Below are positions 25,490 to 33,598 of a stretch of 64,000 nt of DNA, piece after piece. The translations under genes were made by a program, and so were the position numbers. Source of the DNA: JADGGM01 sp025449955 (GTDB lineage: Bacteria; Gemmatimonadota; Gemmatimonadetes; Gemmatimonadales; Gemmatimonadaceae); the NCBI GenBank assembly GCA_036554285.1, contig DATBNO010000059.1:62001-126000 (forward strand), written 5' to 3'. The first letter of the stretch is position 1. Each line of letters opens with the position of its first letter. The notes beneath the pieces were generated by a model. The model was given only the letters and a program-made list of their open reading frames with translations. It was not told where the DNA came from and ran no database searches.

Positions 25490-27235
25490 ATGGCTCCGTG
25501 CAACGCCGCACCGTGGTCCGGTCCGGCACCTCGCCGGCGGACGCGCCTTCCGTTGGGCGCAGTGTCGCTCGCTGCGGCCGGTCTGCTGTGTGTGGCCGGG
25601 GGTGCGCGCGCCCAACGCTCGCTGTCGCCCGACCAGCGGGCCCGTGACGACCAGGTCGCCTTCGCGGAGCTGCGCCGCCGCTTGTTGCCGGTGGTATCGG
25701 CCGGCGCTCACCTGTGCGTGTACCGCGTCGGCCGCCTGTGCTATTGGGATGACCCGAGCGGCCCCTCGATCCCCGCCGAGGCGCCCGGTGTGGTGAGCGC
25801 GCGCGCCCGGCTGCGGGCGTTCCTCGACTCGTTAGGCGAAGTGGACCCGGCGAGCGGTTACATCGTCGGGCAGCGCGTCCGCTACGACCTCGAGGCGCAC
25901 GACGACGCGGCCGCCGGCCGGGCGGCCGCCGGGTGCGCCGCGATGCCATGGTGGTGCGAGGCGCTCCGCGGCCTCGTTAGGCACCGGGCGGCGGCCGAGG
26001 CGGCGAGCGCCGCCACCTACGACAGCGCGCTCGCGACGATGCCGGACTCGGTGCGCTGTCTGTGGCTCGACGTGGACCCGTGGCTGCCGCGGTACGCGCA
26101 GTCGCACCGGCGCACCGACGGCCATCACTGCGATGCGCAGATGCAGACGAGCGCCCGGTTGTTCTGGTTGGGCGCGCCGCTCCTCACCTGGCGGCGCAAC
26201 GCGCTGCGCGACGAGTTTCTGTCGCGGCGCACGATGCAGATGCTCCTCGCCGACTCCGTGAATCGCGGCTTGCCATCCTTCGATTGGGATGTCGGCGCGC
26301 TCTCGTTGCGCTATGGATGGCCGGACCGCTGGGCGCGCGGCAACGTGTCGGGCGGCGACCCGCCGCTCGTCGGCTCCCTGCCGCGCCCCAGCTTCGACTT
26401 TGTGCCGAATCCGGATGTGCTCGCGAAACCGTTCGACGCGACGGCCGGAGACTTTGCCCTGACGAACGATCCGGCGGCGCAGATGCAATACGCGCCGGGA
26501 TTCGTGCGCGCGATCGGCACGATGGCGGTGCAAATCGCGCGCTTCCGTCGCGGCGAGACGATGGTGGTGCTCGCCGTGTACGACGGCCGCGCCATCGCCG
26601 ACAGCGTGAATCCGACCGTCATCGCCGCAGGATCGCTCTCGGCCGGACTCGCACCCGACAGTACGTTTGCCCTTGGCCTAGCGCCGGGCGAATCGACGGG
26701 CGCCATCGTCCTCCGCGCGCCGGCGCGCCCAGCGCTCGCGGCGATCGAGCTCATCGATTCATCTCGCTCCCGCGCCGAGCGATGGCGCGCCGGCATCGAG
26801 CCGTTGCCCGCCACCTCGACCATCTCCGATTTGTTGATTGGCGTCGGCGGACCAACGTTCGATCCATTTTCGCCCGAGACCGCCGGCGACTACGCCGTGC
26901 CGGTGCTGCGCTTCACGCCCCACGATACGGTTGCGCTCTACTGGGAATCCTATCTCGAGACCCCGCCGGGCACGGCGGTGCGCGTGAGCGTTCGCCTAAC
27001 GCGCCTCGCGACGGGCCTGTTCGGCCGGCTCGGCCGCGCGGTCGGTCTCACCAACGGCGACGCCGAGCCTACCATTGCGTGGACCGAGATCCGGTCGGAT
27101 CCGGCGGTCGCCAGGTCGATCCGGCTCGGCATTCCCGACGTGCCGCCCGGCCGCTATCGGATCGAAGTGTCGATGCAGGCGCAGGGTGTCGGCGGAACAA
27201 CGTCGCGGGACATCCAGGTCGCCGCCGCCAAGTAG
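25490..27235 (+). CDS. Exported protein of unknown family, second of two tandem paralogues
   Basis: A 581-residue exported protein collinear with the preceding gene along its whole length. The shared blocks are LCYWDD, YIVGQRVRYDLEAHDDA, WWCEALRGL, CLWLDVD, LLTWRRNALRDEFLSRRT, YGWPDRWAR, LYWESYL and PPGRYRIEVS. The signal sequence is clear (LPLGAVSLAAAGLLCV, cleavage near ARAQ). Sequence divergence is substantial, so the duplication is not recent, yet the two genes remain adjacent, each with its own promoter. The function is unknown. Conserved Trp and Cys positions are the best guide to a functional surface. Confidence 0.75.
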   Translation: MAPCNAAPWSGPAPRRRTRLPLGAVSLAAAGLLCVAGGARAQRSLSPDQRARDDQVAFAELRRRLLPVVSAGAHLCVYRVGRLCYWDDPSGPSIPAEAPGVVSARARLRAFLDSLGEVDPASGYIVGQRVRYDLEAHDDAAAGRAAAGCAAMPWWCEALRGLVRHRAAAEAASAATYDSALATMPDSVRCLWLDVDPWLPRYAQSHRRTDGHHCDAQMQTSARLFWLGAPLLTWRRNALRDEFLSRRTMQMLLADSVNRGLPSFDWDVGALSLRYGWPDRWARGNVSGGDPPLVGSLPRPSFDFVPNPDVLAKPFDATAGDFALTNDPAAQMQYAPGFVRAIGTMAVQIARFRRGETMVVLAVYDGRAIADSVNPTVIAAGSLSAGLAPDSTFALGLAPGESTGAIVLRAPARPALAAIELIDSSRSRAERWRAGIEPLPATSTISDLLIGVGGPTFDPFSPETAGDYAVPVLRFTPHDTVALYWESYLETPPGTAVRVSVRLTRLATGLFGRLGRAVGLTNGDAEPTIAWTEIRSDPAVARSIRLGIPDVPPGRYRIEVSMQAQGVGGTTSRDIQVAAAK

Positions 27236-27412
27236 CGCCGCCCGTTCACGTTGTCCGTTCGCGTCGCCCGGCTCGCGCGGCGGGGGCGTTCCGGGGGGGA
27301 TCGCCAGCGCACCGGCCAAGCCGGACCGGCACGCACCCTGCGATGGTCTTCGGCCGGCCGCATCGTACTGGAAGCCGATGCAGCGGTGTTTTCTCATCCC
27401 GGAGCCGGACTC

Positions 27413-28297
27413 ATGCACACGAACGTCAGAGAGGTCGCGCGTGGCGTCGTCGCCGCGTGCGCTGCGTTGGGCATCGTCGCCTGCGGAAGCAGTAACAACA
27501 GTCCGACAGGCGGCGGACCCCAAGCCGCATCGATCACCGTGGCACCGCCGACGACGACGCTCGTCGCGGGCGACAGCGTCGCGCTCAGCGCCACGGTGAA
27601 GGACGGGCAAGGCAACACCATCAGCAATCCCACGATTGCGTGGTCCGCAAGCGACACCGATGCCGTCGCGGTGTCCAGCGCCGGCATGGTCTCCACGCTG
27701 CTGGCCTCGACCGACACCATCACCGCGACCGTCGGCGGCGTGTCGGGCACGGCGGTCGTCACCGTGCAGGCCCCGGCGCCGATTCAGATGGACGAAGGCG
27801 GGTTGGTCGGCACGGTGACGTTGGCCAACGGCAACACGGCGAGCGGGGGGCAGGGATCGCCGGTCGATACCATTCCGTGCGGCAGCGGGGCCGACGCCGA
27901 GCACTATCACGCGCACGTGAGCCTCATCGTGAACGGCCGGCAGCTGGCCATTCCGTTAGGCATCGGGATCCGGAACGCCGTGGTGGTGGGCGACAGCCTG
28001 GCGATCGCCGGCACGTGCTTCTACTGGCTGCACGCGCACGATCGCACGGGCATCATCCACGTCGAGCCGTCGGTGACGGGCCACACCTTTACGTTAGGCG
28101 AGTACTTCGACGTCTGGGGCGAGCCGCTGACGTCGAGCAACGTGGCCGGAAACCAGGGGGCCGTCACCGTGTACGTCAACGGGGCCCGCTACTTCGGTGA
28201 TCCGCGCGCGATCGTGCTGTCCGCGCACCAGCAGATCACGCTCGAGGTGGGGGCGCGCGTCGCGCCGCCCGTGTACGATTTCCCGCCCGACTATTGA
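27413..28297 (+). CDS. Lipoprotein with Ig-like domain and histidine-rich metal-site-like domain
   Basis: A 294-residue lipoprotein: lipobox LGIVAC with Cys24. Residues of about 40-125 form a BIG2-type Ig-like domain (ITVAPPTTTLVAGDSVALSA, ending in GTAVVTVQ). The C-terminal domain contains HYHAHVSLIVNGRQ and, after a cysteine, FYWLHAHDRTGIIHVE and LGEYFDVWG. The repeated H-x-H patterns look like a metal site, plausibly copper, and similar domains occur in unannotated archaeal and bacterial proteins to my recollection. GGAGCC precedes the ATG. It lies directly after the paralogue pair and is convergent with the patatin gene. Confidence 0.72.
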   Translation: MHTNVREVARGVVAACAALGIVACGSSNNSPTGGGPQAASITVAPPTTTLVAGDSVALSATVKDGQGNTISNPTIAWSASDTDAVAVSSAGMVSTLLASTDTITATVGGVSGTAVVTVQAPAPIQMDEGGLVGTVTLANGNTASGGQGSPVDTIPCGSGADAEHYHAHVSLIVNGRQLAIPLGIGIRNAVVVGDSLAIAGTCFYWLHAHDRTGIIHVEPSVTGHTFTLGEYFDVWGEPLTSSNVAGNQGAVTVYVNGARYFGDPRAIVLSAHQQITLEVGARVAPPVYDFPPDY

Positions 28298-28303
28298 CCC
28301 CGG

Positions 28304-29428
28304 TCAGCGCGCGGCGGCGCGCGACTCGCCCGTGTCCAGCGTCGGATCGCTCATTGGACGCGTGGTGCGACGCGTGCCGTCCAGCGTCTGGACGGTGATC
28401 GCTTCCGTTGGGCAGTGCTGCACGAAGTCGCCATCGGCCGGCGACCATTGGAGCGGCGTCGCGTTGACCGTCGCTTTGCCCTCCGCATCCAGCGCCATGA
28501 CGCGCGGCGCGAGCGCGACGCACGTCCCGCATCCGATGCATCGCGCGCGGTCCACCTGCACCGACACCATGCTCCGCGGATACACGCCGGTGCCGGTGCA
28601 CAGCGCGTCGCCCGCCAGGTCGAGCGCCGTGCGCGCGGCGTCGTACCCGGCGTTGACCATCTCCGCGGCGTGGGTGAAGCTGAACCAGTGATGCCGCCCA
28701 ACGTTAGGCCGCACGAGCAGCATCGGCGGACCGCTCCAGTCGGCTAACGGACGCTGTTGCAGCGCGTGCATCATGAGCGTGGCCGCGCGCATGTAGATGG
28801 CCGCGAAACCCTGCGAGTTGATGTCGCGCGGCCGCTCGACCTCGAAGCTGCCCACGTCCACGGCGATCACCGCGTCGGCGCCCAACGCGGCGATCGCGAT
28901 GGGGAGGTTGTCGATCGTGCCGCCGTCGATGCAGCTGCGCGCGCCCACGTAGCCGGGCGGGAAAAAGCCGGGCAGGGCACACGATGCATAGACCGCGTCC
29001 ACCACGGGCACGTCGCGCAACCCGGGTAATCCCCACACGAGACGCGTGCCGCGTTCCACGTCGACCGTGTTCACCAACACCGGAATCGACAGGTCATCGA
29101 ACGTGCCGGCCGGCGACGTCGCCGCGCACAGATCGCGCAGCGGCTCCTCGAGGTAGAGCGACGGCGTGTGCATGCGCTCGAACAGCATGCCGACGTGGTT
29201 GAGGCGGAAGAGGTCGCGCCGCCTGAGCGAGATCGCACGCGCCTCCATCTCGCTCACGCTCATGCCGCCCGCATAGGCGGCGCCGATGAGCGCGCCGATG
29301 CTCGTGCCGGCAATGACGCTCGGCCGGATGCCGCGCTCCTCGAGCGCGCGGATGACGCCGATGTGGGCGAAGCCCTTCAAGCCGCCGCCGCCTAACACGA
29401 GCGCGGTGCGCGCGGGCACGTTCGACAT
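28304..29428 (-). CDS. Patatin-like phospholipase fused to a single-cluster ferredoxin domain
   Basis: A 374-residue protein. Residues 1-285 are a patatin/RssA-type lipase domain: oxyanion loop GGGGLKGFAHIG (13-24), nucleophile elbow GTSIG (Ser43) and the dyad aspartate in DGGTIDNLP (Asp168). Residues 290-345 are a ferredoxin-like module with CIGCGTC (Cys297, 300, 303) and a fourth ligand in HCPTEA (Cys339), enough for one 4Fe-4S cluster. The frame is continuous through the junction. No signal peptide is present, so it is cytoplasmic or peripheral. AAGGAG precedes the ATG at 29428. The link of redox sensing to lipid hydrolysis is an inference. Confidence 0.85.
   Translation of the reverse strand: MSNVPARTALVLGGGGLKGFAHIGVIRALEERGIRPSVIAGTSIGALIGAAYAGGMSVSEMEARAISLRRRDLFRLNHVGMLFERMHTPSLYLEEPLRDLCAATSPAGTFDDLSIPVLVNTVDVERGTRLVWGLPGLRDVPVVDAVYASCALPGFFPPGYVGARSCIDGGTIDNLPIAIAALGADAVIAVDVGSFEVERPRDINSQGFAAIYMRAATLMMHALQQRPLADWSGPPMLLVRPNVGRHHWFSFTHAAEMVNAGYDAARTALDLAGDALCTGTGVYPRSMVSVQVDRARCIGCGTCVALAPRVMALDAEGKATVNATPLQWSPADGDFVQHCPTEAITVQTLDGTRRTTRPMSDPTLDTGESRAAAR
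28696..28709. repeat. Near-perfect GTTAGGC dyad inside the patatin gene
   Basis: GCCCAACGTTAGGC pairs a perfect GTTAGGC copy with an inverted copy carrying one substitution. It matches the dyads at 1565-1578 and 12707-12720. Confidence 0.75.
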
Positions 29429-29668
29429 GCTGATGGAGCTCCTTCCGATCGAGGCAATGGGGCGGTGCGCGGACCTGCCGCGTCCCCGCTCGACAGACGA
29501 TTCGCTGCCCCGAGGCGTTGCCGGCCGTCGCCGCGGACCGCCGGTCCGACGCATGATCATGCTGCCCCCCCAGGCCCTGAAATGTACCCAATGTGCGGCG
29601 TTGGTTCCCGTACCGACCGATTGAAATCACCCCCGCTGCGCCCGGCGCCGTGCGCCGGGAACCCCGCG

Positions 29669-30058
29669 TCAGAATTTCACCGAGTACCCGATGTCCGTGG
29701 GCTCACCGGAATGTGGCCGGCCGAGCTGCACGTAGAGGCCGTAGAGCAGAAAGACGCCGCCGCCGACCATGATGATCGTGCCCGGCGCGTCGCCGATGAT
29801 CGCGCCGGTAATGAGCGCGGCGCCGCCCAACACCATCCACGCCTCGCCGTTGGACAGCCTGAAGTTCGAGGCGTTCGTGGCCGGTGCGGCGGCGGGTTGT
29901 TCGGCGAGTCGGGGCGACAGCGATGCCGCCGCGAACGTCGGCCCCGCGGACGTCGGCCCCGCGGACGTCGCGCCCGAGGCCGCCTGCTGCGCGCCTAACG
30001 GTGTGACGCCGGCGACCAGCGCGACGGCCGCGGCGACGACGATTCCGGTCCGGAACAT
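29669..30058 (-). CDS. Small exported protein with a C-terminal hydrophobic hairpin
   Basis: A 129-residue protein. The N-terminal signal peptide (MFRTGIVVAAAVALVAG, cleavage near LGAQQ) is followed by a low-complexity Ala/Pro/Thr region with two SAGPT repeats. Two hydrophobic segments then follow (MVLGGAALITGAIIG and IIMVGGGVFLLYGLYVQLG), which may form a membrane hairpin or glycine-zipper. The end, DIGYSVKF, has a terminal Phe, as in some outer-membrane proteins. The family is unknown. AGGA lies upstream of the chosen ATG. It is divergent from the amino-acid permease. Confidence 0.65.
   Translation of the reverse strand: MFRTGIVVAAAVALVAGVTPLGAQQAASGATSAGPTSAGPTFAAASLSPRLAEQPAAAPATNASNFRLSNGEAWMVLGGAALITGAIIGDAPGTIIMVGGGVFLLYGLYVQLGRPHSGEPTDIGYSVKF
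29935..29970. repeat. 15-bp tandem repeat within a small exported protein gene
   Basis: ACGTCGGCCCCGCGG occurs twice in tandem (29935-29949, 29950-29964), followed by the first six bases of a third unit. It encodes the SAGPT pentapeptide repeats and keeps the reading frame. Confidence 0.75.
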
Positions 30059-30265
30059 GGTCGTGTCCTGTGTGACGGGTATGCCTCGCGCCGCCCTCGA
30101 CGCGAAGTCGGTGACTCGCTCGCGGCCTCGCATCACGCCGCGCCAGTTGCCAACGCAAGGCACGCGCCGCGACAACGCGGCGCCGCCCATGCGACCTGCC
30201 CACGCTGCAGTGGCGGGCGCAGCCGGGCGTGCGCGCCGCCGCACAGGCGCGTACATTCACCGCCC

Positions 30266-31606
30266 ATGAGCGCGTCCCAGTCTGCTCCGGGCGACGAAGG
30301 CCTCGTCCGCGCGATCGGCGTGAACGGCTTGGCCGCAACCACGTTCAACATCATGATCGGCGGCGGCATCTTCGTGCTGCCGGCCACCGCTGCTGCAGCG
30401 TTGGGCACGCGCGCGCCCGTCGCGTACGTGATCTGTGCGCTCGCCATGAGTCTCGTCCTGATCTGTTTCGCGGAGGCGGGCAGTCGCGTGTCGCTCACGG
30501 GCGGACCGTACGCGTACGTGACGCTGGCCTTCGGCCCATTCGCTGGATTCCTGAGCGGCGTGTTGCTGTGGGTGATGGCCGTATTCGCGGTGTCGGCGGT
30601 TTCGAGCGCGCTCGCGGGATCCGCCGCGGTGCTCTGGCCAGTGCTCGCCCAACCGGTTCCCCGCGCCGCGCTCCTGGTGCTCGTGATCGGCGTCGTGACC
30701 GCGATCAACATTCGCGGCGTGCGCGGTGGGGCGCGGTTGGTGGAGGTGATGGCAGTGGTCAAACTGCTGCCGCTGTTCCTCTTCGTCATCGCCGGCGCCG
30801 TGGTAGCGCGTGCGGTCGCGTCGCCGTCACCGGTTGCAAAGGGCGGCGCGCTGGGCGGCACGGTACTGGTGCTCATCTTCGCGTTCGCTGGATCCGAGAG
30901 TGCGCTGGTGCCGAGCGGCGAGGTACGCGACCCCGCACACACGGTGCCGCGCGCGTTGGCGATCGCGATGGTGACGGTGATGCTCCTCTACATCGCGGTG
31001 CAGGTGGTCGCGCAGCGCGTCCTCGGCGTCGCGGCGCTCGCCGCCGCCACATCGGCGCCCCTGTCGGCGGCGGCGGCGCGCATCGCCGGTCCGTTAGGCG
31101 CGGGCGTCATCGCCGCCGCCGCCGTCCTCTCGATGTTCGGCAACGTGAGCGGCATGACGCTCGCCACGCCGCGCGCCCTCTACGCGCTCGGCCGCGACGG
31201 CTTTCTGCCGTTTGTCTCGCCGGCGCTCGCGAGCATCCATGCCGCGTATCGCACGCCCTACGTGGCCATCGCGACGCAGAGCGTCATCGTCTGCGCGCTC
31301 GCGGTGAGCAGCGGGTTCGTGGCACTCGCGGTGCTCGCGAACGTGTCGGTGCTCACGCTCTACCTCGTGTGCTGCGCCGCGACGATTGCACTTCGGCGTC
31401 GCGATGTGCAGCAGGCCGGTGCGCCGTTCCGCGTGCCGGGTGCCGCGTTCGTGCCCTACGCCGCGATCGCGGTGCTCGCGTGGATTCTGTGGCACGCCAA
31501 GCCTCGCGAGTTGCTCATCGTTCTCGCGCTGCTCGTCGCTGCAGCGCTCATGTTCGTGTTGACAGCGCCGGCGCGACGTGCGGCGCGCCAGCCTGCGACG
31601 CCGTGA
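30266..31606 (+). CDS. APC-superfamily amino acid permease
   Basis: A 446-residue, roughly 12-helix inner-membrane transporter. The TM1 signature NIMIGGGIFVLP with its glycine-rich unwound segment, the EAGSRVSLTGGPYAYV stretch and the later FAGSESALVPSGEV segment are typical of APC amino-acid transporters. The substrate cannot be read from sequence. Its TGA overlaps the GTG of the following PLP enzyme as GTGA, so the two genes form an operon. Because that enzyme is kynureninase-like, kynurenine or another aromatic amino acid is a reasonable guess. A TACATT element 8 bases before the ATG suggests a very short leader. Confidence 0.88.
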   Translation: MSASQSAPGDEGLVRAIGVNGLAATTFNIMIGGGIFVLPATAAAALGTRAPVAYVICALAMSLVLICFAEAGSRVSLTGGPYAYVTLAFGPFAGFLSGVLLWVMAVFAVSAVSSALAGSAAVLWPVLAQPVPRAALLVLVIGVVTAINIRGVRGGARLVEVMAVVKLLPLFLFVIAGAVVARAVASPSPVAKGGALGGTVLVLIFAFAGSESALVPSGEVRDPAHTVPRALAIAMVTVMLLYIAVQVVAQRVLGVAALAAATSAPLSAAAARIAGPLGAGVIAAAAVLSMFGNVSGMTLATPRALYALGRDGFLPFVSPALASIHAAYRTPYVAIATQSVIVCALAVSSGFVALAVLANVSVLTLYLVCCAATIALRRRDVQQAGAPFRVPGAAFVPYAAIAVLAWILWHAKPRELLIVLALLVAAALMFVLTAPARRAARQPATP

Positions 31607-32793
31607 CCGATCCGCTTCTCGCGTTCCGCGCCGAATTCCCGATCGTCGATCGGGTCACATATCTCGTGTCCAACTCGCTCGGCGCCATGCCGCGCGCCGT
31701 GCCCGAGCGACTCGCCGAATACGCCGCGGCCTGGGACCAACGCGGCGTCCGCGCGTGGGCCGACGGCTGGTGGACCATGCCGCTCACCGTGGGCGACGAG
31801 ATCGCGCCTCTGTTAGGCGCAGGCCCGGGCGAGGTGGCCATGTTTCCCAACGTGACGCTCGCGCAGGCAGCGGTGCTGTCGGCCCTCGACTATACGCCGC
31901 CGCGCGACACGATCGTCATGACCGGTCTCGACTTCCCGTCCGTGCGGTACGTGTACGACAACCTGGCCGCGCGACTCGGTGCGCGCATTGTCTCCGTGCC
32001 CAGCGATGACGGCATCGGCATCGACACGGCGCGCGTGCTCGAGGCAATCGACGAGCGCACACGTATTGTGGCGGTGTCACACGTGTTGTTCCGATCGGCG
32101 TTCATCATGGATGCCGACGCGATTTGCCGGCGCGCGCACGCGATGGGTGCGCTCGTCTCGCTCGACGCGTTCCACTCGGTGGGCGTGGTTCCCCTCGAGG
32201 TGCACGGGAGCGGCGTCGACTTTCTTACCGGCGGCGTGCTCAAGTGGTTGTGCGGCGGTCCCGGCGGTGCGTTCCTCTACGTGTCGCCCACGGTTCGCGA
32301 GACACTCGAGCCGGCGCTCACCGGATGGCAGGCGCACGCGCGGCCGTTCGCGTTCGAGAACGAGATGGAATACGGACACGGCGCGAGCCGCTGGCTCAAC
32401 GGCACGCCGGTGATTCCCGCGTTGTACGCGGCCATCGAAGGCCCGCGCATCGTGCGCCGTGCGGGCATCGAGACGATTCGCGCCAAGAGCACGAGGCAAA
32501 CCGCGCAGCTCATCGCGCTCGCCGAGCGCCACGGGTGGCGTGTGAACGCACCGCGCGACCCCGCCCAGCGCGGCGGCACGGTCGCGATCGACGTGCCTAA
32601 CGGATACGAAGTCGCGCAGGCGCTCCTGGCGCGCGACATTTTCGTCGACTACCGGCCCGAAGCCGGCATCCGATTGGCGCCGCACTTCTACACCGACGAC
32701 CGCGAGATCGACGACGCAGTCGAGGAAATGGCGTCGATCGTCGAGACCGGCGCCTGGCAGCAGTTCCGCGGCCAGCAGCAGGTGGTCACCTAG
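31603..32793 (+). CDS. Class V PLP-dependent enzyme, kynureninase-like
   Basis: A 396-residue cytoplasmic PLP enzyme of the class V aminotransferase fold. Visible residues are Asp188 in SLDAFHSVG (pairs with the PLP pyridine nitrogen) and Lys214 in GGVLKWLCGGPG (Schiff-base lysine). The TYLVSNSLGAMP start and the spacing recall kynureninase, but without substrate-pocket comparison cysteine-desulfurase-like or other C-C hydrolase activity remains possible. The GTG start overlaps the permease stop. An apparent 854-codon frame running from 30229 merges unrelated shadow sequence with this gene and is not its true extent. Confidence 0.85.
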   Translation: MTDPLLAFRAEFPIVDRVTYLVSNSLGAMPRAVPERLAEYAAAWDQRGVRAWADGWWTMPLTVGDEIAPLLGAGPGEVAMFPNVTLAQAAVLSALDYTPPRDTIVMTGLDFPSVRYVYDNLAARLGARIVSVPSDDGIGIDTARVLEAIDERTRIVAVSHVLFRSAFIMDADAICRRAHAMGALVSLDAFHSVGVVPLEVHGSGVDFLTGGVLKWLCGGPGGAFLYVSPTVRETLEPALTGWQAHARPFAFENEMEYGHGASRWLNGTPVIPALYAAIEGPRIVRRAGIETIRAKSTRQTAQLIALAERHGWRVNAPRDPAQRGGTVAIDVPNGYEVAQALLARDIFVDYRPEAGIRLAPHFYTDDREIDDAVEEMASIVETGAWQQFRGQQQVVT

Positions 32794-32808
32794 CGCAGTG
32801 CGGTGGCG

Positions 32809-33216
32809 TTAGTGCACGTGCACGGCGCGGCTCCTGTCGATGAGGATCACCAATACTTTGGCCACCGCGGTGAGCGTCGCGATGCGCGCGTTCACCGCGT
32901 TGTCGCCCAGCTCGATTCGCGATTGGAGATACCAATCGCGCGCTTCCCGCGCCGCGCCCAACGCCATCTCGTACGACGGGACGCGATCTTTCTTTCCCAT
33001 CCGGCTGTATCCGGACGCGATCTGCGCGCCGATGGACACGGTGGATGCGACCAACCGTCCGGCGATGCCCTCCGTGACCGGGTTCGTCACGAGGCGACGC
33101 GCATCGTGCGACGCCAGCTCCGCCACGTACAACGCGACACGATACACGCGGAGCGACCAGATCGGATCAGTGCGGATGTCGATCGGCACGCCGCGCTCCC
33201 AGTCTTCGTACTTCAC
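32809..33216 (-). CDS. Four-helix-bundle protein (S23/IVP family)
   Basis: A 135-residue protein related to the four-helix-bundle family first known from 23S rRNA intervening sequences. Diagnostic features are WSLRVYRVALYVAELA at the start, the central VASTVSIGAQIASGYSR helix junction (family pattern S-x-x-NIAEG-like) and REARDWYLQSRIEL near the C terminus. Such proteins are small, cytoplasmic and of unknown role. No rRNA gene is nearby, so it is a free-standing member. It is convergent with the PLP-enzyme gene, with only 15 bases between the stops. Confidence 0.8.
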   Translation of the reverse strand: MKYEDWERGVPIDIRTDPIWSLRVYRVALYVAELASHDARRLVTNPVTEGIAGRLVASTVSIGAQIASGYSRMGKKDRVPSYEMALGAAREARDWYLQSRIELGDNAVNARIATLTAVAKVLVILIDRSRAVHVH

Positions 33217-33319
33217 GACCCCTCGCTGCGGTTGCGCATGCGACCATACCGTCTCTCCAGCGCCGAGGTCGCATCATCCGCGCGCGCGACGCATCGGACC
33301 GACGCAGCCGATCTGTCTA

Positions 33320-33348
33320 TTGTGAGGCACGACGCCCCAGAGTAGTTT
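33320..33348 (+). promoter_or_regulatory. Predicted sigma-70 promoter upstream of a small ORF and a serine hydrolase gene
   Basis: TTGTGA (33320-33325), a 17-base spacer and TAGTTT (33343-33348). Transcription would begin near 33355, about 16 bases before the ATG at 33371. The gene behind it overlaps the next one, so this promoter could drive both. Confidence 0.5.
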
Positions 33349-33370
33349 GGTCCGCACTCCAACCCTTCTT

Positions 33371-33598
33371 ATGCCGACGCCTCCAAAAAAGCTCCGGAAG
33401 CACTACACGAACAACGAGCATCCCGCGGTCATTCTGCGTTTCGAGGATGGGCACGAGATCGCGGTCCCCAAAGGCACGAGCAAGTCCTTCGACGCCTATG
33501 AGGGCGAAACCGTGAAGGTGCTCGCCGTGACCGACAAGAAGACGGGAGAGCGCGAGCTGCTCATCACGAAAAAGGCGGGCGAGTTTCCTGATGGCTGA
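33371..33598 (+). CDS. Small unknown protein
   Basis: A 75-residue, lysine-rich protein. It appears all-beta (HPAVILRFEDGHEIAVPKG, then ETVKVLAVTDKKTGERELLI), perhaps a small SH3-like barrel. I do not recognise the family. An upstream TTG at 33347 lies within the predicted -10 region and is therefore an unlikely start. The gene overlaps the start of the following lipoprotein gene by 8 bases, which supports both as real and coupled. Confidence 0.65.
   Translation: MPTPPKKLRKHYTNNEHPAVILRFEDGHEIAVPKGTSKSFDAYEGETVKVLAVTDKKTGERELLITKKAGEFPDG

Noticed and set aside
30229..32793. Single 854-codon frame spanning the amino-acid permease and PLP-enzyme genes
   Set aside because: The first half is an out-of-frame shadow of the permease; only the part from GTG 31603 is the genuine PLP enzyme. 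It is not a fusion protein.
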